A stretch of DNA of 6,343 nucleotides from Spirochaetales bacterium (GTDB taxonomy: Bacteria > Spirochaetota > Spirochaetia > SZUA-6 > DRHE01). The notes below the pieces were generated by a model. That model was not told the DNA's origin. It did not search any database and saw only the letters and a list, made by a program, of their open reading frames with translations. The stretch covers positions 1 through 6,343 of the forward strand of contig DRHE01000417.1 in NCBI GenBank assembly GCA_011049745.1, given 5' to 3'. Positions within the stretch are counted from its first letter, which is position 1, and every line of letters begins with the position of its first letter. Positions 1 to 6,255 of the stretch are shown here, in pieces. The position numbers and the translations under genes were made by a program.

Positions 1-18
1 GCCCAGGCGCAGACCGAA
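1..18. repeat. 18-bp direct repeat, left copy
   Basis: The bases gcccaggcgcagaccgaa are identical, in the same orientation, to positions 2821-2838. Read on the minus strand the repeat encodes FGLRLG, the reading it has inside the MarC fragment at 2821-2838. The identity ends at base 18 on the right. On the left it runs off the window, so its true length is unknown. It could be the left target-site duplication of an inserted Uma2-recQ segment, with the remaining marC gene further left. Confidence 0.85.
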
Positions 19-120
19 GGATGTGCATATAGAGATACGGAAAAAAGAATGATGTAATTCGATACATACTACCAGGTTTCTTGAAAATATCTGAAGCAGC
101 AGGCAGGTATTCCCTGTATT

Positions 121-126
121 TATAAT
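121..126 (+). promoter_or_regulatory. Candidate -10 box upstream of the Uma2-family gene
   Basis: A perfect TATAAT lies 33 bases before the ATG at 159. A transcript starting about 7 bases downstream would have a leader of roughly 27 bases that includes the GGAGG site. No good -35 box is visible 16-18 bases upstream, where the sequence is around agcagg. A TTGAAA at 81-86 is too far away to pair with it. The call is therefore weak. Confidence 0.3.
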
Positions 127-143
127 AAAAGAAGATATATACT

Positions 144-148
144 GGAGG
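144..148 (+). promoter_or_regulatory. Shine-Dalgarno site that decides the Uma2 start
   Basis: GGAGG at 144-148 is a strong ribosome-binding site. It is only 1 base from the first ATG (150) but 10 bases from the in-frame ATG at 159. The spacing favours 159 as the true start and removes the leading MKK from the longest reading. Confidence 0.6.
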
Positions 149-158
149 TATGAAAAAG

Positions 159-752
159 ATGGGACTACCTGCACGCAAATTGGACCGGCAATATACTTAC
201 GCCGATTATAAAACCTGGCCCGAAGATGAGCGTTGGGAATTGATCAACGGCGTGGCCTGGAATATGAGCCCTGCTCCATCCAGGAGCCACCAGTGGTTGG
301 TAATGGAGCTAGGACGACAAATCGCTAATTTCCTTAAAGGGAAAACCTGCCAGGTTTATCCGGCCCCCTTCGACGTTTTCTTTCCCGAAGATCCGGACCA
401 GCCGGAAGACGATGTCTGCACAATAGTGCAGCCGGACCTGACGGTAATCTGCGATTCTAAGAAGCTAACGGAAAAGGGTTGTTTCGGAGCTCCCGATTTA
501 GTGGTGGAAATCCTTTCTCCCTATACTTCCAGGAAAGACCTGGATGAAAAGTTCCATCTATACGAAAACTCCGGTGTATTGGAGTACTGGGTTGTCGATC
601 CGGGGTATGGCTCCATTCAGGCATTCAGGCTCAGTGAGGATGGCTGTTACGGAGATGGAGAAGTCTTCGTCAGGGAAGGAAAACTGACATCGAAAGTTCT
701 GGATGGTTTTTTGATAGACTTGTCCGATCTTTTTTCCGTTCCCGGTGTTTAA
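159..752 (+). CDS. Uma2-family (DUF820) PD-(D/E)XK endonuclease-like protein
   Basis: The product is about 197 residues and carries the hallmarks of the Uma2/DUF820 family, restriction-endonuclease-fold proteins whose cellular substrate is mostly unknown. Numbering from the upstream ATG at 150, the family pattern reads YTYADYKTWPEDERWELINGV (residues 16-35, with the usual E30), then QPDLTV with the presumed metal-binding D96, then VVEILSP with E120, then the downstream lysine K134 in DEKFHLYENSGVLEYWVVDP. All the expected active-site positions are present, so it looks catalytically intact. Length is normal for the family (about 180-200). There is no signal peptide or membrane segment, so it should be cytoplasmic. 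The GGAGG position supports a start at 159 rather than 150. recQ follows after 34 bases on the same strand, probably in one transcript. The family assignment is firm; nuclease activity and any joint role with RecQ are inferred. Uma2 genes often occur as scattered, multi-copy accessory genes. Confidence 0.9.
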   Translation: MGLPARKLDRQYTYADYKTWPEDERWELINGVAWNMSPAPSRSHQWLVMELGRQIANFLKGKTCQVYPAPFDVFFPEDPDQPEDDVCTIVQPDLTVICDSKKLTEKGCFGAPDLVVEILSPYTSRKDLDEKFHLYENSGVLEYWVVDPGYGSIQAFRLSEDGCYGDGEVFVREGKLTSKVLDGFLIDLSDLFSVPGV

Positions 753-786
753 TTCCTTCTCGTCATAAATTGTTTATTTAGAAGAC

Positions 787-2763
787 ATGGATATAAATAT
801 AGCGCTGAAAAAGTACTTCGGTTTTGATAGTTTCAGAAAAGGTCAGGAAGAGGTTATTTCCCGTATAGTCTCCGGTGTTTCTGCGGCTGCCATCTTTCCT
901 ACAGGAGCCGGTAAGTCTTTGTGTTACCAACTGCCCGCCATGCTGCTGCCCCATCTGACCCTGGTTGTTTCACCGCTGCTGTCTCTGATGAAGGACCAGC
1001 TTGATTTCCTTCTCTCCAATAATATTCCGGCAGCCCGTCTGGATTCTACATTAACAGGAGAGCAGTATAACAAGATCATCACAAGAGCTGTCAGAAGCGA
1101 GCTGAAGATTCTGATGGTTTCGGTTGAGCGGTTCAAGAATGAAAGATTTAGAAATAAACTTAGGGAGATAGATGTTTCCCTGTTGGTTATTGATGAAGCT
1201 CATTGTATTTCTGAATGGGGACATAATTTCCGGCCAGAGTATCTGAGACTTCCCGACTATCAGAAGGAATTTGGAATTAAAAATACACTTCTTCTGACTG
1301 CTACCGCTACCGAGCAGGTAACCTTTGATATGTGCAGGAGATTTAATATCGACAGCGAAAATGTGATTACTACAGGGTTCTACCGGGACAATTTATTTCT
1401 GAATATTACTCCTGTCAGGGATGCTGAAAAAAAGGAAAAACTCCTGTCCGACATTGGTAATGCTCCCGATGATCCTACTATTGTATATGTAACTCTACAG
1501 AAAACCGCTGAAGAGACCGCTTCTTATCTGGCAGCAAATCAGATAAACGCGGCAGCCTACCATGGGGGAATGAAAAATGAGGAACGGACGGATATACAGA
1601 ACCGTTTTATGAATGGATCAATAGCCTGTGTTGTGGCCACCATTGCATTCGGTATGGGAATTGACAAGAATAATATTAGAAGAGTAATTCACTTTGATCT
1701 GCCCAAATCAATTGAAAACTACAGCCAGGAGATAGGCCGGGCCGGAAGAGACGGAAAACCAGCTGCCTGTGTTGTTTACGGTAATAAAAGAAATCTTTCT
1801 ATTCTGGAGAATTTTATTTATGGAGATACTCCCGACAGGGAAGCTATCTTTCAGCTTTTGAAAGAGATCAAAGAGAATGGGAAACTCTGGGAGACAAAAC
1901 TGATCGGATTAAGCCGGGACCTGAATATCCGGATTCTTCCTCTTAAGACTCTGCTGGTCTATCTTTCCATTGAAAAGATTATAGAACCGAAATATACATA
2001 CTTCGAAGAATATACCTTTAAGTATCTTATTAATCCTAAGGAGATCATCGAACAGTTCAAGGATGAGAGAAAACAGTTTGTTCAGACTATTCTGGAGAAT
2101 TGCCATTCCAAAAAGGTTTGGACAACAGTTGATATTGGGACTATCTGTTCAGTATATCAGACAGAGCGTCAACGTGTTCTGAATGCTCTCGATTATTTTT
2201 ACGAAAAGCAATGGATCGATCTTCATGCCGGACAGGCTGTTGAAGTATACCAGGTTCTGAACCATTCCTTTGATCCGGAACTGCTTACAGATAATATCTA
2301 TCGATTATTCAGAGAGAAAGAGAAGACAGAGATCCAGAGGATTCATAATATGATACGGTTCTTTGAAAGTGATTCCTGTATCAGCAAAGAACTGGCTTCT
2401 TACTTTGGTGAAAAACTGGAAATAGAAAAATGCGATCATTGCTCATTCTGCAGTCAGGGCCGGATGCGGCTGGTTAGCGAGGATGAACTGAAAGGACTTT
2501 CAGAACTGGATAATTTGCATAAATTATCAGAAATCAAATCATTGCTTGGTCCATTGGGAACATCAGGCAATTTAGCCAAATTTCTCTGCGGTCTTAATAC
2601 CCCGCTTATAACCAGGTTGAGGGCGAAAAAACTCCCCGGGTTTGGTTTTCTGGAAAAATATCCTTTTAAAGAAGTTCAAAACTGGATTGAAAGTCAGGCT
2701 GACTGTTCAGTCAGTAGCCAGTGTCCTGAGGCCTATACCCATGAAAGATCAGAGAGTCAATAA
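787..2763 (+). CDS. recQ: RecQ-family ATP-dependent DNA helicase
   Basis: This 658-residue protein is a 3'-5' superfamily 2 helicase acting in DNA repair and recombination. Motif 0 is FGFDSFRKGQEEVI (Q20), Walker A is PTGAGKS (38-44), motif Ia lies around SPLLSLMKDQ (62-71), motif II is DEAH (136-139), and the RecQ aromatic-rich loop is SEWGHNFRPEY (142-152). Motif III is TATAT (171-175), and motifs V and VI are AFGMGID (287-293) and QEIGRAGRDG (314-323). Four cysteines, C531, C549, C552 and C555, match the RecQ zinc site in spacing (CISKELASYFGE then CDHCSFC). They lie about 185 residues further from the helicase core than in E. coli RecQ, with winged-helix-like sequence in between. The C-terminus (about 595-635, CGLNTPLITRLRAKKLPGFG) resembles the tail of the longer bacterial RecQ-like subfamily and is not a clear HRDC domain. 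The start is supported by the conserved N-terminus, but no good Shine-Dalgarno site precedes it, so coupling to the upstream Uma2 gene is possible. It is a RecQ paralogue type and not necessarily the housekeeping recQ. Confidence 0.93.
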   Translation: MDINIALKKYFGFDSFRKGQEEVISRIVSGVSAAAIFPTGAGKSLCYQLPAMLLPHLTLVVSPLLSLMKDQLDFLLSNNIPAARLDSTLTGEQYNKIITRAVRSELKILMVSVERFKNERFRNKLREIDVSLLVIDEAHCISEWGHNFRPEYLRLPDYQKEFGIKNTLLLTATATEQVTFDMCRRFNIDSENVITTGFYRDNLFLNITPVRDAEKKEKLLSDIGNAPDDPTIVYVTLQKTAEETASYLAANQINAAAYHGGMKNEERTDIQNRFMNGSIACVVATIAFGMGIDKNNIRRVIHFDLPKSIENYSQEIGRAGRDGKPAACVVYGNKRNLSILENFIYGDTPDREAIFQLLKEIKENGKLWETKLIGLSRDLNIRILPLKTLLVYLSIEKIIEPKYTYFEEYTFKYLINPKEIIEQFKDERKQFVQTILENCHSKKVWTTVDIGTICSVYQTERQRVLNALDYFYEKQWIDLHAGQAVEVYQVLNHSFDPELLTDNIYRLFREKEKTEIQRIHNMIRFFESDSCISKELASYFGEKLEIEKCDHCSFCSQGRMRLVSEDELKGLSELDNLHKLSEIKSLLGPLGTSGNLAKFLCGLNTPLITRLRAKKLPGFGFLEKYPFKEVQNWIESQADCSVSSQCPEAYTHERSESQ

Positions 2764-2802
2764 TATTGAATAATGCGGCGCTGCAGGCGCTTTTACTGCT
2801 GC

Positions 2803-2958
2803 CTACAGGAATACGTTAAAGCCCAGGCGCAGACCGAAATCTCTTTTGTTCTCCGGCCCTGTGAGTGTTTGGCTAAGGGAAAGATAAACCAGTATTATGC
2901 CCAGGGGGTCGATTACGATAAAAAAGGTTATAAAAAGGGGGATCATTTCCCGGATCAT
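2803..2958 (-). pseudogene. MarC-family membrane protein, N-terminal fragment (interrupted)
   Basis: Reading leftward from the ATG at 2958, 51 codons encode MIREMIPLFITFFIVIDPLG and then IILVYLSLSQTLTGPENKRD and FGLRLGFNVFL, before a TAG at 2805-2803. The first transmembrane helix with the IDPLG motif, followed by a short loop with PENKR, matches the N-terminus of MarC-family integral membrane proteins. These are normally about 200 residues with six helices, so roughly three quarters is missing. The fragment begins 3 bases after the stop of the upstream minus-strand membrane protein, so the two were probably co-transcribed. Codons 41-46 (FGLRLG) are the 18-bp repeat that recurs at 1-18, so the missing part probably continues left of the window. 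The family is recognised from motif memory, not a search. A clear Shine-Dalgarno site is absent; M5 is an alternative start. Confidence 0.7.
2821..2838. repeat. 18-bp direct repeat, right copy
   Basis: This is identical to positions 1-18. The copies begin 2820 bases apart. This one lies within the MarC fragment and encodes its FGLRLG on the minus strand. Identity ends at 2838 on the right (aat here against ggg-type sequence at 19). On its left side the comparison cannot be made because the window begins at the partner copy. Confidence 0.85.
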
Positions 2959-2961
2959 ATT

Positions 2962-4062
2962 TTAATTACTCATACGCTTGATCTTAAAAGGCATAGAAAG
3001 ATCGTCTATGCCGATCAACTCCTTAAAAGAGAGCTTTTCCTTCTTCCCCCCGTATCTCACTCTGGCAAGTGACCGGGGAGCAATCATGTCGATGTATCTG
3101 CCCTGTTTCAATATGAGTTTGAGATCCTTAATCTCATCCGCTTTATCCAAAGGCAGGAGCAGGGTTTCACCGGCTGGAAGTGTTTTTCCGATCTTTTTTT
3201 CAAAAGTGGTGCCTTTTACTGAACCTTTCAAGGAAATAATGGAGATTTGCGAACTTTTCAGGTTCTTTATTTCCAGCTTTGAATCACTCGTTTTTTCTAT
3301 TGAAATTTGCGAATTCCTATAATTCCCTGTGAAATCAGCAATTTCGATTTCATATAAAAAATCATAATGTACATTCAATAACTCCAAATACCTGGCCGTG
3401 TATTCCTTGAGTATTCCTGCATATTCCCTCTTGCCGCCGTTTTCAACAATTTCTATGATGACCTTTTTGCCGATGTACTTCTCAAGCACGGCTTCATAAG
3501 TATTGCCAAAGACATTGACTATGGATGAACCGACTGAAGTCAATTCCTGGGTTGCTCTGCCGCCTGCGATCTTACCCCCTATCTGGCCAAAAAAAAGGCT
3601 GATGGATTTATTAAAAGCATCCCTTAAGGTATTGACTGCATTTCTCATGGTTCTGCCGGTTCTTCGGAACAAATTGGGTTTGTAACTTCTTTTAATACTT
3701 TTTTCTCTGAGCCTTTTGTTCTTTGGCGTCAAATCCCAATGGTAACGGTGGATTGCCTGTATATCTGCTTCAAGCTCATCATTCATCATTATGTATGAGT
3801 TTCTGCAATAACCATCCTGCTCTTGGATCTCCGGCTGCTGGTACTCAAGCTCCATACTTGAACTTAAGAGCTTCATTTTTCCCCGAATTGCTTTTCCATT
3901 CTTCAGCAGCAGGGTTACAAAGAAACCGCTGAAATCTTTAAGGCATTTATCCCGGCTTCTGTACCGGATAAAGGCATTGATAATAGAAGTAAGTATAATC
4001 AGAACTATTGTAAGGGCGAGCACGTTATCCAGGAGCGTGGTCAAGATATCTTTAGCTGCCAT
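2962..4062 (-). CDS. Membrane-anchored protein with two Sm/LSm-like stretches, function unknown
   Basis: I do not recognise this 366-residue protein. Residues 10-32 (LLDNVLALTIVLIILTSIINAFI) form a single N-terminal membrane segment; the rest is basic and probably cytoplasmic. Residues 47-74 (FFVTLLLKNGKAIRGKMK, continuing to MELEY) follow the Sm1-like pattern of alternating hydrophobics, NG, then G, then a second strand. Residues 197-230 (IGKKVIIEIVENGGKREYAG, continuing to YLELLNV) repeat that pattern. Between them is a very basic stretch (112-150). The C-terminal third is beta-rich, with SQISIEK and SQISIIS repeats at 251 and 271, and could form a beta-sandwich. The start is supported by GGAG 6 bases upstream (plus-strand 4069-4072). 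The marC fragment follows after 3 bases, so they probably form an operon. The stop is intact and the frame is unbroken, so the gene itself looks functional. The Sm-like reading is an inference; a generic small beta-barrel is equally possible. Confidence 0.85.
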   Translation of the reverse strand: MAAKDILTTLLDNVLALTIVLIILTSIINAFIRYRSRDKCLKDFSGFFVTLLLKNGKAIRGKMKLLSSSMELEYQQPEIQEQDGYCRNSYIMMNDELEADIQAIHRYHWDLTPKNKRLREKSIKRSYKPNLFRRTGRTMRNAVNTLRDAFNKSISLFFGQIGGKIAGGRATQELTSVGSSIVNVFGNTYEAVLEKYIGKKVIIEIVENGGKREYAGILKEYTARYLELLNVHYDFLYEIEIADFTGNYRNSQISIEKTSDSKLEIKNLKSSQISIISLKGSVKGTTFEKKIGKTLPAGETLLLPLDKADEIKDLKLILKQGRYIDMIAPRSLARVRYGGKKEKLSFKELIGIDDLSMPFKIKRMSN

Positions 4063-4068
4063 AGATAG

Positions 4069-4072
4069 CTCC
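4069..4072 (-). promoter_or_regulatory. Ribosome-binding site of the minus-strand membrane protein
   Basis: On the minus strand this reads GGAG within GTAGGAGC, 6 bases before the ATG at 4062-4060. The spacing is good and confirms that start. I could not identify a convincing promoter for this gene upstream of it. Confidence 0.65.
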
Positions 4073-4170
4073 TACCGTAGGGTTGATGTACTTTTAGTCT
4101 TCATTTGCAACTCTATCTACCTGTTTTTGATTCTTTTGTCAATCAGGGATGCGTGGTGTGGCGAAGTTCA

Positions 4171-4196
4171 TTAGCTGCTGCGATTGCAGCAGCTAA
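4171..4196. promoter_or_regulatory. Perfect 11-bp hairpin / dyad between divergent genes
   Basis: TTAGCTGCTGC (4171-4181) and GCAGCAGCTAA (4186-4196) are exact reverse complements around the 4-base loop GATT. Neither strand has a T-run after the stem, so it is not an ordinary Rho-independent terminator. It sits between the divergent membrane-protein and pckA genes, about 16 bases upstream of the candidate pckA -35 box. That position suits an operator for a dimeric regulator or a structured element. Function is inferred; the dyad itself is seen directly. Confidence 0.7.
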
Positions 4197-4211
4197 AATC
4201 CTGCAGAGGGC

Positions 4212-4240
4212 TTGCAGGGATATACCTTTCTGTCTATATT
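4212..4240 (+). promoter_or_regulatory. Candidate sigma-A-type promoter of pckA
   Basis: TTGCAG (4212-4217) and TATATT (4235-4240) are separated by exactly 17 bases. The -10 box matches the consensus at 5 of 6 positions and the -35 box at 3 of 6. Transcription would start near 4247, giving a leader of about 115 bases before pckA. The dyad at 4171-4196 lies just upstream. Confidence 0.4.
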
Positions 4241-4349
4241 CATAAGAATTGAAAAAGATGGCGGCTGCCTGGCGGCTGGATTCTTGATCCGGTTCTGTGG
4301 CTTCGCGGCTTTGCCATACCGCTTTTAAGACTGAAAGGATCACGCAAAC

Positions 4350-4355
4350 AGGAGG
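4350..4355 (+). promoter_or_regulatory. Ribosome-binding site of pckA
   Basis: AGGAGG lies 6 bases before the ATG at 4362. It is a near-perfect Shine-Dalgarno sequence and fixes the pckA start. Confidence 0.8.
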
Positions 4356-4361
4356 AGTTTT

Positions 4362-5981
4362 ATGGATCATGACCACTTAATACAGAACATGCTTAAAGAT
4401 TACCGCAGTGTGCTGAACAATCCTGCGCGGAAAAAATTGATTCAGGATGCTGTGGATTACAAAGAGGCCATGCCTCTGGCTGCGGGCACCCTGGCTGCCT
4501 GGACCCCGCCGGAGTCCAGCGGCAGAAGCCCCAAGGATACCTATATTGTTAAAGGCGGGGAGAGCGAAAAAAATATCGATTGGTCTTCCCCCAACTCTAT
4601 CCCTTTAAAGGCTGATACTTTTGAAATGCTCTTTACCGATGCCCTGAAGGAGCTCTCAGGCAAGAAACGGATTTATAAGATCGACAGGGTAGTCGGCGCT
4701 GACAGTTTCTATGCCCTGCCCGTTAAGGTTGTTACTGATTACGCTTTAAGCGCCCTGTTTTGCGACAATATGTTCCGCCCGGTTCCTGCTGACATCAATA
4801 AGAGTGTCTTTGCTAATAAACCCTTCACTTTGCTGGCTCTTCCCTATAGCAAGCTCGATCAGGAGCGCTACCTGGGACGTCTGCGCAGCAACATGGCCGT
4901 AGCCATGGATTTCGATCAGTGTTTAGGTATTGTTTTCGGTTCTGGGTACATGGGTTCCATAAAGAAACTTATCTTTACCGTAATGAATTACTATCTTCCG
5001 GAGCAGGGGATCCTGCCGCTGCACTGCTCGGCAAATGAAGGCCCGGATGGAGATTCCGCCCTGCTCCTGGGTCTCTCCGGTACCGGTAAAACAACTCTTT
5101 CCGCTGATCCGGAGAGGGCTCTTTTGGGGGATGATGAACACGGCTGGAATGATAAAGGAATTGCCAACTTTGAATATGGCTGTTATGCCAAACTGATTAA
5201 TCTTGATCCTGACAAGGAGCCGGAGATCTACAAAGCCTGTTTTCATGTAGACCATTATCTGGACCATGGCGCTATAGTTGAAAATTTGATGATCTATCTT
5301 GATGGTTCCTTTGATCTGGATGACCCCCGTTTTACCCAGAACTCCCGGGGTTCTTATCCGCTGCGCTACCTGACTAATATCAAAGAGTCCGCCGTTGCCG
5401 GACATCCTAAAACAATTCTCTTTCTAACTGCAGATGCTAATGGGGTGATCCCGCCCATTTCCCGGCTCAATCCTGAACAGGCAATGTTAAGTTTTATGAT
5501 GGGTTACACCTCCAAACTGGCCGGCACAGAAACCGGAATTACTGAGCCGCAAGCAACCTTTTCCCGCTTTTTCGGTGAACCCTTTATGCCGCGCCATCCC
5601 GCGGAATATGCTGACCTGCTGGGTAAAAAGATGAGGGAGCATAAGGTCAGTGTTTTTCTGGTAAATACCGGCTGGAGCGGCGGCAGTTACGGCGTGGGCA
5701 AAAGAATGGATATCAACCTGACCAGGGCCATGGTAAGGGCTGCCCTGGCAGGCAAACTGGCGGCTGTGGAGTATGAACCCGATCCTGTTTTTAAAGTGAG
5801 TATTCCCAGGAGCTGCCCCGGGGTTCCTGAAAACATTCTCTTTCCCATAAATACCTGGGAAGACAAAGAGGCTTTTAAGCGGACGGCACAAAAATTAGCC
5901 TCTGAGTTTGCAGCTCATTTTGAGAAAGCCTTTGCCGGGAAAGTGGCTGAAAAAATAGCCGCTCAATGTCCGGGCAGGTAG
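4362..5981 (+). CDS. pckA: Phosphoenolpyruvate carboxykinase (ATP)
   Basis: This cytoplasmic enzyme interconverts oxaloacetate plus ATP with phosphoenolpyruvate, CO2 and ADP, the entry step of gluconeogenesis; in some anaerobes it runs toward oxaloacetate. The 539 residues match the family length (540 in E. coli). Visible motifs are the substrate-binding GRSPKDTYIV (54-63, R55), HCSAN (H221), the P-loop GLSGTGKTT (237-245) and the metal-binding GDDEHGW (256-262). Further motifs are NSRGSYP (R329), FLTADANGVIPP (354-365), KLAGTETGITEP (385-396) and NTGWSGGSYGVGKRM (435-449). The metal-site lysines correspond to K201 and K202. One oddity is that the usual Y-(A/G)-G-E-M-K-K segment reads YMGSIKK (196-202), with serine in place of the glutamate. 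The P-loop and the ATP-type motif set separate it from GTP-type enzymes. The start follows a strong Shine-Dalgarno site. A MATE gene follows 37 bases downstream on the same strand. No clear terminator is seen. Confidence 0.97.
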   Translation: MDHDHLIQNMLKDYRSVLNNPARKKLIQDAVDYKEAMPLAAGTLAAWTPPESSGRSPKDTYIVKGGESEKNIDWSSPNSIPLKADTFEMLFTDALKELSGKKRIYKIDRVVGADSFYALPVKVVTDYALSALFCDNMFRPVPADINKSVFANKPFTLLALPYSKLDQERYLGRLRSNMAVAMDFDQCLGIVFGSGYMGSIKKLIFTVMNYYLPEQGILPLHCSANEGPDGDSALLLGLSGTGKTTLSADPERALLGDDEHGWNDKGIANFEYGCYAKLINLDPDKEPEIYKACFHVDHYLDHGAIVENLMIYLDGSFDLDDPRFTQNSRGSYPLRYLTNIKESAVAGHPKTILFLTADANGVIPPISRLNPEQAMLSFMMGYTSKLAGTETGITEPQATFSRFFGEPFMPRHPAEYADLLGKKMREHKVSVFLVNTGWSGGSYGVGKRMDINLTRAMVRAALAGKLAAVEYEPDPVFKVSIPRSCPGVPENILFPINTWEDKEAFKRTAQKLASEFAAHFEKAFAGKVAEKIAAQCPGR

Positions 5982-6018
5982 GGGATAAAACCGGGGTTTT
6001 TGAAACGGGAAAATCTAT

Positions 6019-6255
6019 TTGTCTTTGACTATTCTGCATAGATTATCTTCACACTGGCGGGCTCCCGGCGGTTACCGGGAAGTACTTTTCATGGCGGTTC
6101 CCCTGATCTTAAGCACCGGCGCCTGGTCGGCGCTGCACTTTGTGGACCGTATGTTCCTTACCTGGTGCTCCCCGGAGGCTATAGCCGCAGCCGGAATTAA
6201 GAAAACCAAACACTTTCTCCCCGACGCAGATTACATCCGCAACCGAAGTTCTTAA
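6019..6255 (+). pseudogene. MATE-family efflux transporter, N-terminal fragment
   Basis: From a TTG start (GGGA at 6007-6010, 8 bases upstream) the first 58 residues read as the N-terminus of a MATE (NorM-like) multidrug/cation antiporter. PGGYREVLFMAVPLILSTGA (16-35) covers the start of helix 1, and FVDRMFLTWCSPEAIAAA (41-58) follows. MATE proteins are about 450 residues. Here similarity stops near base 6193, where the expected MPAG-type continuation of helix 2 is replaced by KKTKHFLPDADYIRNRSS and a TAA at 6253-6255. Neither other plus-strand frame resumes a MATE-like sequence, so a simple frameshift does not explain it. A junction with unrelated DNA (insertion, deletion or assembly join) is more likely. 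The gene lies 37 bases after pckA, probably in the same transcript. TTG at 6025 is an equally possible start. Confidence 0.7.

Larger units (their letters stand above)
19..2820. other. Putative inserted segment carrying uma2-like and recQ genes
   Basis: This stretch lies between two exact 18-bp direct repeats and interrupts the reading of a MarC-family gene on the minus strand. It carries two plus-strand genes, a Uma2-family nuclease and a RecQ-family helicase, and no recognisable transposase, recombinase or tRNA. RecQ is AT-richer than pckA and favours AGA/AGG arginine codons where pckA prefers CGN. That it is an insertion is inferred. The right junction could lie anywhere between about 2764 and 2820, because the bases just left of the repeat still read as plausible MarC sequence (FNVFL). 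A duplication, a deletion-fusion or an assembly join could give the same picture. Confidence 0.45.

Noticed and set aside
2778..2794. GCGC-TGCAG-GCGC then TTTT after recQ as a terminator
   Set aside because: A 4-bp stem with four Ts is too short to support a Rho-independent terminator.
2773..3072. A 99-codon plus-strand reading frame after recQ
   Set aside because: It overlaps the minus-strand marC fragment and the end of the membrane-protein gene, has no Shine-Dalgarno site, and has a low-complexity Cys/Arg start. It is an antisense shadow.
4143..4376. Minus-strand 77-codon frame in the divergent gap
   Set aside because: It begins inside pckA, runs antisense through the pckA ribosome-binding site and the dyad, and has no recognisable family or ribosome-binding site.
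4923..5891. Minus-strand frames of 160 and 134 codons opposite pckA
   Set aside because: They lie wholly inside a highly conserved gene on the other strand and their translations show no family features. They are codon-bias shadows.
5987..6001. AAAAC-CGGG-GTTTT after pckA as a terminator
   Set aside because: The stem is only 5 pairs, four of them A-T, with just one further T. It is too weak to call, and the MATE start follows closely, suggesting read-through.
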